DNA of 64,000 bases from Rhodosporidiobolus odoratus (Eukaryota > Basidiomycota > Microbotryomycetes > Sporidiobolales > Sporidiobolaceae): assembly GCA_034387635.1 (NCBI GenBank), contig JAOANU010000010.1, forward strand, positions 744,001-808,000, in the 5' to 3' direction. Every line of letters begins with the position of its first letter. Position 1 is the stretch's first letter. The notes below the pieces were generated by a model that made no database searches, was not told the DNA's origin, and saw nothing but the letters and a program-made list of their open reading frames with translations. The translations under genes were made by a program, and so were the position numbers. Positions 1 to 12,200 of this stretch are shown here, piece after piece.

Positions 1-2676
1 CGAGGTTGATGTTGAGGGTGAACGAGGCGTGTTCTATTCCAGACAAGCAGATTCGAAAGCGGTCAGCGTCATCAGCGATTGGTACGATGCTCGAGAAGGT
101 AGGACCTACTCTTGAGGAAAGGAAAATCCACCCCAAGCCAACCTTGTGCCATCTCCCTCGAAACGCCCGGCTGGAAGAGAATGCCACACAGCGCATCGAC
201 CTGCGTAGAGCAAGTCAGCGAGTCTGACGCTTGCGAATGAAGTCAAGACAGCGTACCAGCTTTCTCAGTGCAAGATGTAGATTGAGCAGATGGGCAAGGC
301 GGGCACTGAGCTCAACAAGGGGGAGAATCAGTGCGTCGGCGGTGAAGGCTCTCAAGGACCCGGCCTGGTTGCTCTCGACCTGTGGCTGGAGGACATCAGA
401 CATAGTCCCTCCTGCAAGCGAAGCTGAGTGCTTACAGTATCTGCCAACGTCTGCAGCGCGCTCAGCTTGTCGGGCGCAAGGGTCATACCGAGCTTTGTGT
501 GCAAGTCGAGCAAGACGCGCTGCAGAAGCAAGCAGGTGAGTATACACTCGACCGGAACGTCGCGGGAAGTCACCTCGAAGACGCAAGCTTGAGCCCGACA
601 GACTAGTCCCACAACCGAAGAATGCTGAAGGAGGGCGATGTCGCTGGCTGATCGACTTGACCACCATTCGTATAGCTTGAGCAGGACAGCGCTGCAGAGT
701 CAGAGAGTGGTCGTTAGAGCGGGAGTGCGGCAGCTCGCGAAATAGGAAAGTAACTCGTACCAAAAGTCTTCCTCTCTTACCATCCGAAGTAGAGCTCCCG
801 AGTACATGCTAAAATCGTGCCATAGCGAACGCAGACTTTCCTCTTGGTTCATCCCTGATGTTTCCTGCAAGACCTCCTCGATCGGAGGAAAAGCAGCTGG
901 AAGAGGATGGACGGATTGCGGGGCCGGCGGCGGCGACGGCGGCTCGGAGGGCGATAATGCGTGAGGAAGCCGCGGCACCACCAGACCTCCCGGGACCGCG
1001 GTAGAAGCAGCACCGAGTAAGGTCTTCTGCTCGTCGAGGGGAAGACCGCCTGTAGGAATGGAAATGCTGAGCGAGTTCAGGTTGGCGCGGCGGGAGAAGC
1101 TGCAGCGAGGGCGAGGGGTATGGGTCAGTTCAACCCAATGTACGACTACAGCGGGCAGGCGTCGGATCAAATGCTGCAACGCATCACAAGCGGGACGACC
1201 AGGCTCGCCAGAATGGAGTTTCGCGAGGGAGAAAAACTGAAGGAGCGCACGTTGTCTCACCCAGAGGCTCCACGTGTGGTGCCGCGGCGTCTTCATCTGT
1301 CCCACTCCACTCGCTCGCACTCAACTCGCCACCTGAGCCTGCTTTGCATTCTTCGTCGCAGCGAGCAAGTTGAGCCGCTTCCACCGGGTTGGTCGGGACG
1401 AAGTTGACAAGGCAGTAACGGCTGTGACCGCGTGTACCCAGGCGGCGAGTCTGCGATGCCCCACAGAGACAATTAAGCGGGTCTGCGGTAAGGCTGAAGA
1501 TACTGGAGAATTTAAGGCGCACCTTGAGAGTGGGAAAGGCTTGACGAAGCGCTTTTCCGAAACTGGCGGAGCTGCAACAAGGTCGAGCTATATGGTCATC
1601 GCTGATCCAAAGGAGAGAAGTAGGACTGCGAACGGACTTGAGCGACTTGACGTTGTAACGCTCGGCCGTCTTGACAAATGAAGCATAAAGCGCCTGACGA
1701 GCCACGGTCGAGCCTTCTTCGATGCGGTAGCTCTCGCTGAGCCTGGCAGGTAATCCGAAACGTTCGCTCAGGAGTCGAGTACAAAAAGGGGGAAAGAGAG
1801 GACTGACCAAGTCTGCACGAACGCCGCCCTCGCCTTATCCGTCGCCGTCGCCGTTCTCGCTTGCAAGTACTCATCTGCAGCCTCCGTCAAAGCCTGCTCC
1901 GTCGCATGGACCTTCTCCCACTCTTCTTGCGTCAGCAGGAACTCCTGCGAGTCAGCGTCGCTAAGCGAGTCGGACGCGATTTGAGAAGGTCCCGCTGGGG
2001 GCGAGGAGAACGCGGCCGGCGGCAGAACTTGTTGAGTGGAGTGACCCCAGGTGAACGGGAATGTGTGAGTGTTGATACCATGGTGCGAGAGTTCTCGTGG
2101 ATCGGGAGGGAGGGCCGCGCCGCCGTCATCGCGCAGAGACCTTGTGGAAGGTGACGAGCCAAACATGCCTGCTAGACGGTCCTCGAACCCTAGTGCGGCA
2201 GCTGACGTAAGGGCTGTAGTGTCGAGCTGCTCGACGCCAGGAAGAGAAGACCGCCGAGAATAAGGCTGGCTTGTTTCGCGGGCATTGCGAATCGCAGGTG
2301 TGCGGCGATGCGCACCAAGACCGGTGTGCAGGGTCTGAGGCGAGAAGACTGGGCCGGAATCGTTGTTTTCGTCGAGAGAAGAAGCGAGTGAGTAGGTGGA
2401 AGAACTGCGATGACGGAGGAAAGGACGCGTGGTTGGATCGAAAAGAGGGGTCGCCGCGGTCACCGCTTTTTGCTCGTCACCGACAAGGTGGGGGAAAGGT
2501 GGAGGTTCCTCGGCGTCAGGATGGAACGGAGGGACAGGTTGCGCAGAGAAGAAGGTGAAGGAGGGAAGAAAAGGCGACTGGTTCCGAGAGTGACTCGCTT
2601 GTCCCGTTGCGCCAGGCAAGGGAGCGTCGAGGTTGAACGCTGAGTAGCCGCCAGCGGCTGTGCGGAAGCTGTCCAT
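1..2676 (-). CDS. RFX-family winged-helix transcription factor (3' end cut by window edge)
   Basis: Sequence-specific nuclear DNA-binding protein; fungal RFX proteins (Crt1/Rfx1) bind X-box sites and repress DNA-damage and cell-cycle genes. The ATG at 2676 opens a Ser/Pro-rich N-terminus of about 290 residues. The RFX DNA-binding domain is then assembled across introns: W-LSESYRIEEGSTVARQALY, then RYNVKSLN-SASFGKALRQAFPTLK, then TRRLGTRGHSRY. These match the RFX signature (SFGK, R..FP.LK, TRRLGTRG.S.Y). The first intron is 1743-1807, splitting the Trp codon; two further introns fall inside the domain. The exon directly after GHSRY could not be fixed. Downstream pieces (GGLPLDEQKTLLGAAS, about 1.05 kb; HTKLGMTLAPDKLSALQTL, about 0.45 kb; VDALCGILFQPGVSREMAQ, about 0.18 kb) look like the RFX C-terminal region. 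No convincing stop was seen, so the gene probably continues past position 1. Family assignment is firm; the ortholog name is inferred. Confidence 0.85.
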
Positions 2677-3219
2677 CGTCGTAGTGACAATGCGAGATTG
2701 AAGGTTGTAATTACGAGGGAAAGCCGGCAGATTTGAGTCGTGTACCGCGACCTTGGCGAGCCGGCGTTAGGAAAGTTTGCGCCGAGTACTGCCCTTCGCG
2801 TCAGACACTCGCACCGACAGTGTGTGGGAGGCGGAGAAAGAGACGAGGAAGAGCGAAGCGGTTGAAGACGGTTTGCAGCATCGACCGAGCAGCTGGCGCA
2901 GCGGTGCAGAACGAGAAACGGCAGAGGCCAGCCTGCAAGGTCGGAGTAAGGAGGCTCAGCGCTGCGCATGGGAAGACGCGAAGAGAGGCGGACCTGGCAC
3001 TCCCCGCTGAATCGCTTGCGATAGTGAGATATCCGGAAGAGGCTATTCAGTACAAAGTGGGAGATGCTACTAGGTTCAACTACAGAACGACGAAGACGAC
3101 GACGGATGCTTTTTGTGGTAGAGAAGAAAGGCACAGGGTATAGAGACTAGCAACAAGGGGTAACAAGCAAGAAAGAGAGAAAGAAACAAGCGACACCTAG
3201 AGAACTGCTTCGAGATTGC
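2677..3219. other. Intergenic: RFX 5' leader and TRA1 3' flank
   Basis: This 543-bp gap lies between the TRA1 stop and the RFX start codon, both on the minus strand. Open frames here have no family resemblance and no convincing coding character. It should hold the RFX promoter and leader and the TRA1 terminator. No TATA box was noticed. Confidence 0.5.
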
Positions 3220-6200
3220 TCACAACGCCGCCACGAAGAGCGGATCGGTCATCGAGAGCTTCTGAGGGTTGGTGGCCTGCATAAGGAGCTCGAGGAGACT
3301 CTGCGTGACCGGCACCGCAGCGGAAGGAGGCTGGAGGCGGAAGACATCGTTAGTTTCGTAGTAACAGCAGTGAAAAAGCGCATGACGCACTCTTTCGCGC
3401 TCGTACTTGCAGCTCATGACCTTGGCTTTGCGCACGACGGCGTCGACAGCGTTGAGGACGTGCTCGCGGAGGTTGGTACGAGGTTCCGCTTTGGACATGG
3501 TGAACCAGGTGACGATCTCCTCGCGAACAAAGATGGACAGGCGGTGCTCAAAGTCGTACTGTGGCGGGGAGGAAATAAGCATCGCCAACGCTTCGAAGAG
3601 GGCAGGCACAGTCTGAAAACTCACCTCGGATTCGGTCAACGCCCTCGCAATAGCCATCAGCGAACTGACCAGCAAGCCCTCAGTGCCATGCGGCCCGATG
3701 AAGCGCTGGAAGTTAGGCGTAAAGCGGAATGGCACCGGCTCATTATGAACAAGCTCCGGTTTGTGCGGGACGATGGCTGCAAACAGCTCGAACAGTCAGT
3801 GCACTGTTCAGGCAGCAGTCAAGGGAAGTCACGCACAAGGCACCATATCGGAGGTATGAAGCTTTCCGGTCGAGCGAGAGATGTGGATGCGCGAAGGGCG
3901 ACGGTCCGCCATGCTGAGAACGTAGGTCATGAACACGAAACCGGCAATGGACGTCGTCATGTGCTTGCGCAGGTGCCAGAGGTCGTTCGGGCTGCCCATC
4001 GATTTGATGAGGTACTAACGGGGATAGGCGGTTCCGTCAGTTTGGGCGCAAGCGAGAAGGCCACTCGAAACTTCGCACCTTCTTCAAGACGTCGTCCGGA
4101 ATCATCTTGAGCGCAACCTCCTCCATGATCTCCTGGCGACCGTTGATGATCTCGTTGCGCTGCACGGGCGGTGTACTGTCAGCCTGGGAAGACGAGGAAG
4201 AGAGGGAGAACCGCTGACCTGAAGAGCCGGTTCTTGACGGTGCAAGGTACGAATCCGCTCGGTAACGGCCAGGACTGGGTCTTCCTTGCGTAACCCGAGC
4301 TCTTCGCAATGACTTTCGAGCACGTCCTGCATCGAGGCAATTGACGGGTCGTTCTCGACGATGCGAACACTAGGTGAAAGTGGCACGACGACGGGGATGG
4401 TGAACTGTAAGTTGCGCTTGCGAGACTCTTTGCGGTTTTGCAGAGTGCTGTGGGTCGAGAAGTCAGATCACATGCGCAGACAAAGAAGAATGATACGAAC
4501 CAGTTGAGCATGCGGAAGAGTTGCATGATGCGCTCTTCGCGACGAGCAGTGCGAGTCGCCGGGATCTGGATGGCAAACTGATGCGTGCTGCCGTCCTGGC
4601 CGAGAATGGTGAGGCGTCGGAAGTAGACGCCGTGACCGCGGTTGACGTCGTACTTGTTCGCGAAGTGCGAGATTCGAACAAAGTTGTTGTTGTTGTCCTC
4701 GTGCTGGAGATACTGACCGGGGACCTCGATCTCGTCAAACTTCTGGTACTGGAACTCGACGAGCCAATGCGAAGATGCTTCGAGGTTGGCGCGCTTGGCC
4801 TTCTTGTTGAGCTGCGTTTCGTACCGGTCTCGCCAGTCTTGCAGGCGAGAAACGTACTCCCGCAGAGTCGGCTTAGACGTGAGGAAGTCCTTCTCAAATT
4901 GAGCCTGCGCGACGAGAGAAGCAGGGTGAGCAGCGGTCAGGACGGACAGGGAGGGAAAGAGCGCACCTTGACTGGAGGAGGGTGCAGACTCTCGGCGAAG
5001 CGGGCGATATTGCTATTCGTAGCTTGAGCAAGTAAGCCATCGTCATTCGGCTGCGACGCGCGCTGGACGTATTGCTGCAGGAAAGGAGGCGATGTGAGCT
5101 CGGTGCTGACAGTGGAGAAGAGGGGGTACCTACCGAGAGAGCGTCCGCAAGAAGAGCGCTGATGAGGCGGTAGATGTCCTCATCCGGCGTCGGCTTGAAG
5201 CGAGTTGATATCTGGTCGACAATCATTTCCATCGAGAGTGCCAACAATGGGAACGCCGTCTTAAGAACCGCCATGATCTCGTCAATGTAGTCCCACGGCT
5301 GGCGCTGGGTTGAGGTTGCGGGGGTACCGCCGGGCGTCGTGAGAGGGGCGCCGTCGGGACCGATCGCGCCTTCCGCTCCTTCTGCCGAAGCCTCGCCATT
5401 CGCAGCTGCAGCATCGGCAGTTCGCTTGGCGGCAGCGAGGCGAGCTTGCTCCTGAATTTGGTGCTGACGGCGAGCCATCTGTAGGTCGTCGCGGGTTGTC
5501 CTGAGCTGGAAGAAGAGAGCCTGCAACGCAAAACCATAGCGGGACGTCAGAACACGCTCGAGGTGATCAAGGAACTAGTGACGAGCCTGCGGGTACGACT
5601 TGGCGATCTTGAGGAGGATGACGCGGACGTAACGAGCTTCGCGCTGAGAGAGCGTAAGGAGGAGCTGAGGAATGAAGGTGATCCAGTACCACGTAGGGAT
5701 CTCGCCCTTGTAGTTGTCAAACGCCTTCGAGATGGTGCCCTGGGCGTCGTCGAGGCTGAGAAGCCAGAGGATGCGGACGAGGAGCTTGCGAACCTTGGCC
5801 GACTTGTAGAGCCCGGCGGCTTGAAGGTAGCACGAGACGGCGTTGGCGGCGATGCTGAGGTCGGCAGGGTTTTCCTTGAACATGCGGTCGTGGTACTCGC
5901 CCCACTCTGCCCAAGCCTTCGGGAACGACATGTCCATCGAGACGGCGAGGTTGAAAGTCTGGTTGGCCTCGTCGTGCAGGTGGAGCTTGGCAAGGAACAT
6001 GCCCTTGAGGGTGAAGAACTCGGCCTTTTGCGGACCATTGAAGTACATCAAGTTGGTGTTATTGATGACCTCGAGACCAGATGAGAGTTCCGCCGGATTC
6101 TGGTAGTGCGCCTTGGCCTGCTCGCGAAGCTTGAGGAACGCCTCCTGGATCTCGATGTTGGGAAGAGTGTAGATCTTGGTGAGGGAGGTGATACAGACTT

Positions 6201-9200
6201 CGTTGAGGTGGTGCTTGCGAGCGACATGCGCGAAGCGGTTGATGATCCAGGCCGTCTCGTGGAAGCCGCGGTAGGCGAATGAGCTCGCGTTCTGCGGGCC
6301 GTTCGCAGCGTTAGGCGGCGGGACGAGAGGGAGATAGGCCTTGTTGATGGCGGAGAAGACATGTTGACGCCAGGCGACGAGGTCGCTCCATACGTTGATG
6401 TCGTCCCAGAGGTTGGGCAGTCGGTCGCGCCAAGTACCGACGATACTTTTGAGCTCGGAAGATCGAGTGTCGAGGTTGTTGGCGTTGGTGCCAGCGAGGG
6501 AGGCGAAGATTTGCTGGGTCTCGGTGAGCTCGACGAACTGCTGGAAGGTCTGAAGGAGGGGGTAGTGGGCCTGCGTGACCGTCTCCGGCAGGTAGTACCA
6601 CTTGCGAAGAGATAGTTGGATGCCTTCGTCGGCGAGCTTCGAAAAGGCCTTCTTGGCGGTAGCGGCTTCGTCGGGCGTCTTGGCGGAGTAGGCGGCAAGG
6701 AGGGCCATGTAGGTCTCGAAGACACGGCGACGAGGGGTTGCGACCGGGTTCATCGTCTCGATGGCGTTCTGTATGGTTGCGCGGTCCTGGTTCCAGTCGG
6801 ACAGCCGCCAAGCGCATTCGAGGAGAAGCTCCTTGTTGCCTTCTGCTTTGGCCATGCTGCGTGGGCGAGGAGAGGTGTCAGTGCAAGTTCAAGGGGTGAG
6901 AGGATAAAGGCATCAAGGCGTACTCGCTGAGAACGTCCCACTGCGCGAAGAAGTCAGTGTCAGCACAAAGCCTAGTCGGGTGAATGCTAAGAACGAACCT
7001 GCTGAAGCTTCTGCGCCGTGACGATCCAGTGATCCTCCCACAACGCCAACTCACTCTCGGTGAAAGGCATGACCCCGCTGCGAGCCGTGATCTGAGCCGA
7101 CTCGTGCAAGACCTGGGCCTGAGTCCATTGCCCGATTTGCTCCCATCTGCAAAAATCGATAGAAATGGAAGTCAGCAGAGTCTACCACAGACCGGAGGGG
7201 GAAGGACGTACGAGAGAGCAGCGTTCGTCTCGTTGTAAGCCGCCCGCCTTCGCCACAACCCGTAGAGAAGGTCATCCTCGCTCAACTCGGCATACACCTC
7301 TGCCAGTGCGTCCATCGCCGTCTCCTTGACCGCATCCGACTCGCGCGAGTTCTCGAGCGTGTCCTGCAGAAGCTCGATACCGGTGTACCATGCGTTGAAA
7401 GTCCGGGCATGGTAACGAACGACGTGCGGAGGAAGGACGAGAGGTGGGGAACAGGCAGCGGCGCTTTGCAGGAGGGTCTGGATGACATTGGGTCGACGGT
7501 CGACGCTGCGGAGGTGGTACTCCTTGACGAGAAGGCCAACCATGAATTCGGAGAGATGGCGCTGCTCGGTGCGGGAGAGGCATGCCCAACCAGACGAGAA
7601 CGTCGAGATCCAGACGGCATGCGAGGCGTTCGGGTCGGCGTAGAGAAGCTTGCGAGCGGAAGCGAGAAGCTCGCCGGTGGTGTAGCTTTCGAGCTGCTTT
7701 GCGAAGTCGACGGGCTTGGCGTCAGGGGTGGCAAAGTCGCTGCCGGGAACGAAGAGCGGGTCCTGAGTGTCGACGGCACCGAGGAGTAGGTCGAGAGCTT
7801 GGTGAATCCAGTAGGTCTCGCTGAGCGTTTCCCAGCTCTGCACGCCGAGGATGTAGTGAAGCCGACTGAAGAGGCCGGTTGCGAGGGACTTGTCGAAAGC
7901 GGCGAGGAACTTGGAGCGGATGACGGGGTCGCGAACCTTACAGCCCATGAGAAAGGCAGACTCGAGACGGAAAGTAAGCTCGCTGCGGGCGAGGGTGGGT
8001 TCGGTGTAGATGTCGAGGATGAGACTGAGGAAGTCTTTCTGCAGGGCATCGCTGTTCCTTGACTCGAACGACGTCATCTTGACGAGGATACCCGCCTTCT
8101 CCTTCATCGTTGGGAACGCCTCGTCCTTGTCGAAGATCCACTTCCGGACCATCTGCAGGAGGAAGCGACAGACGTCGACGTTCGACGATTTTTCCACGAG
8201 CTGTACGATGCCGGAGAGGAACCAACGCCTCTGCTCGCCGAGATGAGAGACGCGCTGGCGGAGGATATCGAGACTGCTGACGAGGAGACGGAGGTTCGGG
8301 TCGACGGAAGAAACAACGGTTTGCGAAGTTGTGTGCTCCTTGAGGTAACGAGTGAAGACGCGGATGAGGGCAGGAACGAAGGTGTCGATGCGCTCCGGCT
8401 CGACCTTGGACCAAGACTGGAGGATGAGCATCGTCGGCTGAAGGTTGCTACCCGCCTTGAGCCCGTCCTCGACCGTCGTCCTCGCCCAGTCGATGAACGC
8501 CTTGGCCGCAGGAGGGATGTCAGGCGTGTCGGGACCGACGTTACGCGGAAGATGCTCGAAGAGCCGCTCAACAACCGGACGCAGACTCGACGCAAGCCGC
8601 ATCTCGCCGCCAGAGTAGCCCTTCTCGACGATGCTGTGCAGCACGCCGGCGTTCTGGACATGCCACTCGGCCGGCTTGTAAGAAGAGACGACGTTGAGGA
8701 CCTCGGCGGAATTGCAGAGTTGGCTGAGGCTCTCGTCGGTAACGTCGCTGTTGAAGGTGCGCTGGAAGAACGAGAGCTTGACGTTACTCTCTCCCCACAC
8801 TCCGGGGCCGATGAGCTCGCGGAGGAGGGCTAGGGCGCGGTAGACGAGGTTGTTGCGCTGAGCCGGCTCGGTCGAGTTGGAGATGAAGCGGAGGAGGTTG
8901 TTAACGACCTGGTCGCGGATCGAAGGCGGCGGAATGTACAGGGCGCCGGTGGTACTGCTAGTCGTCGAGGGCGCCCCCGAGGCTGCTCGCTCCGTCTTCG
9001 CTCGCTTCGGCGAACGCTCCACCTCGCCGCCTGCTTCCACCGCCATCTTGTCCGTCTCCTGCTTGGCCAGCTCGATGCGCTTCCTCTCCCATTTAAGGAT
9101 AACCTCGATCAAGTCCAGGGTTAAGATACGAGTGTCGGCGGTGATCGTCGAGCTCAGGGTAAGCTTTCCGAGAGAAGCGACCATGTGCGGGAAGAATTGC

Positions 9201-12200
9201 TCGCGAGCGACGAAGAACAGATCAGGATGGCGGACGAGGAGCTGGTAGATATTGACGAGAAGCGCCATCGTTGAGCCCTCCTCGATGAGCGTCTTGCGAG
9301 TGAAGAACGCCCAACCTGGGATCTGACCGGGCCCTGAAGGAGCTCCGCCTGGCATGCGCTTCGGGAGAGAGGGTGCGAGGATGTCGAGCGCTTCGCGGAC
9401 GAGGAGACGCGCTTCAGGCTGATGGGCACGGAGGAGAGCGACGTAGATCTGCGCAACGATCTTGGCCGGCGAGTCGTACTCGGCAAGGAAGGTGGCGATG
9501 AGGATGTACGAAGTCTGGGTGACGCTGATGTCGTCGAAACGGATGCTGGCCCAGCCGAACTTGATCACCTCCTTCTTGATGTGCGCGAGAAGCGCCGGGC
9601 AGGTGCGAATGAGGAGTGTCGACATGTGGCACAGCTCGACGCGGACCTCTTCTTCCTCGAGCGTGCCGACCTCAGGCGACGAATTGAGAAGGGGTTGCCA
9701 GACCCTCGTGTGAACCTTCGCAATCCAGTCGCTGTCGAGGAGCTCGGTTTCGCGCTGACCACGCGAGTAGGCGACGAGGAGGATCGGGTTGACGAGGAGG
9801 CGCAGGGCTGCGCTCTTGTGAGCGTTCGTAACCCCGTTGTTGTTGAAGATGTCGAGGAAGCGCTCGAGGATTGCTCGCTTGAAGAGGAGGTTGGAGCTAA
9901 GGGCGACGTGCTTGTTGAGGAATCGTGACAGGACGGTATGATCCGCCGCCGACGAGTAGGTGTACGACTCGACCACGTGGAAGAGCAAATCGATGTTCTG
10001 CTTCTTCTCGAGGAAGGCGATGAAGACCTCAATGACAACAGCGTCCTCCTTAAGCTGCTGAACGTGCGGCGCGCCCTGCATCCTCAGTCGGGAACGGCGA
10101 ATATCGGACACCCATCGCTGAATGAGAAGCTCGACGACATCGCCGCACTTCTCGGTCCAGGTCGGCTCACTCTGCGCCAACTCGCGGATGACCAGCGCCG
10201 CATGGTAGCCGAGGTCGCCGTCCTTGTCCAGGGTCGGGCGGAACAGATCTTTGGCCGCCGCGCAGACGTGGTTGCGGATGGGCTGAGCATGCTCCGAGGC
10301 GAGAAGGGCTCGGAACGTCGGAACGTACTTCTCCTCGTGCAGGCGGGCAAAGAAGAATTGAACGGTTTGCTCAGGATGAAGGGCGAGGAATTTGGCGAGA
10401 GGCGGGGTGAAGATGCTCGTCCTGAGCTTCTTGAGCAGTCGCTCGACCTCGACGACCATGTTGACCACGTCTTCGAGGTACTGGCCGGCTGCTGGATGCG
10501 GGAGGAGGTGGAAAATGTTGATGATGGCGGCCATGACCTCGAGCTCGCCGTCCTCGGAGGGCTGCTTGGCGCTCGCGCGACGGACATCTTCCGGCTGGGC
10601 GAGAGCGCGGAAGTGGTCGACAAGCTTTTGACCGATCTCGACCTTGAAATAGTTGGTGAGAAGCTCGAGCAGGCGGGCGAGGCCCTGCGTATGTCAGTAG
10701 CAAAGTCAGCGACGGAAAGAAAGAGAGCATGGGAAAGGATCATAACGCACATGCAGACTTGCGACCGATAGCTTCTTATGATCCGCCAAGTTCATCAAGA
10801 CCGGCTTCAACCCCGTCTGCAACAGATCCTTCGGCAACTTCCCCTGCGCGAGCATGACCTGCTTCAAGCTCTGATAAGCGGCATCGACGACCTCTGGCGC
10901 CTTGGAGTAGAGTAACTTGAAGTAGACGCTAAGGGCTCGAATCCTCGTCTGGTTGTATTGCTGCGTATTCAGTTGCGGGTTGGCGAGCGCGGCGGAGAGA
11001 AGTCCAACGCAGACCACGCGAAGTTGTGTCAGGGGTGCCAACGTCTTGGAGGTAATCTTGCCGCCGAGTAGAGCGGCGTCTTCTGCATCGGCAATACCGA
11101 GCGCTTCATGAAGAAGTCGGACGAGTTGCTCGTCGACCTCGATGAGAGGAGGGTCGAGAGTGATGCAATACGTGACGGCGTCGATATGACCGATCTGCAT
11201 GGTGAATCCGAGTGCTCGAAGGGGTTTGGTAAAGATAGGGCCAAGGAGACGGTCCTTGACGGGCGTGAGCATCTCGGTAAGCGGCGTGCCTTCTTCATCC
11301 GAAACGATCTTGAGCGCTCGCTTGACGGCCTCTCGGACGGGTGCGACCTGACTGCTGACTTCGACGAGAAGGAGACCGACGAGGTAGTTGAGGGTCTGGC
11401 GGGACGCGGTCTTCTCTTCAGGGGACGAGGCCGGCTTGCTGCTGCAGACCTTGACGAGGTGAAGTAACGTCTCGACGACCATTTCGGAGTGCGAAGGCGA
11501 CTCGCCCGGCATATCCTTGAGCGCGAAGAGAAGCGCCCGCGTGAACTCGATCTCATGGTCGACGATCCACTTGGTATCGATCCCGACGTCGGCGGTGAGG
11601 ATTGACATACCCTTTGCCGCACCAGTCTTGCGCTGCCAAGACGGGTCGTAACAGTGAGAGGCGAAACGAGATCCCATTTGGTGAAGAACAGCCGTCGGGC
11701 CGTCGAGTTTCGGAGGCTTGTCCATGTCGCGGCGAGCCATGAGAATCTCCACGATAGCCTTCGTCTGCGCCGCCGCCTTGGGTAGCTCGAGCGGCTCGAC
11801 CGTGCAGAGGTTCTCCACTGCGGCGTCGACGATAGCTGAGGAGAGGGGGAACGTCTGCTTAGCGTAGATGGGCGGCTCGGTGAGGTCTTTGCCGAGTTCC
11901 AAGGAGAAGACGAGTTTGGCCAGGTCGAGGATGTAGGTGTTGGCTTCTTCGGCAAAGTCATCGACCCGGGTCGCGTCGAAAAGACCCTTGAGAACGCTAG
12001 CGAGCGTGTCCTCCGGTTCGCCAGTTGGCAGTCCCTGCCAAAGATAGATACGATCAACACAAATGAGTAGTACGGGACGAGTACGACGCACCTCGCGCAA
12101 AAAGATGGCGACCGAGTACTTTAAGAACTGATAAGCGACCCTCCTGTAATGCAAATCCCCTCTCCTGATAATCTTCAAAGCCACCTCAACCACCGGTCCG

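Noticed and set aside
4521..5027. 168-codon plus-strand open frame
   Set aside because: It is antisense to the PI3K-like region of TRA1, whose minus-strand translation matches the family. High GC content creates long antisense frames throughout the window.
5575..6855. Possible stand-alone 426-residue gene
   Set aside because: It is the FAT-domain exon of TRA1; flanking exons continue the same protein across short introns.
9938..10771. 277-codon plus-strand open frame
   Set aside because: Antisense shadow of TRA1 HEAT exons; Leu/Glu/Arg-rich composition is the mirror of the real frame and no family resemblance is seen.
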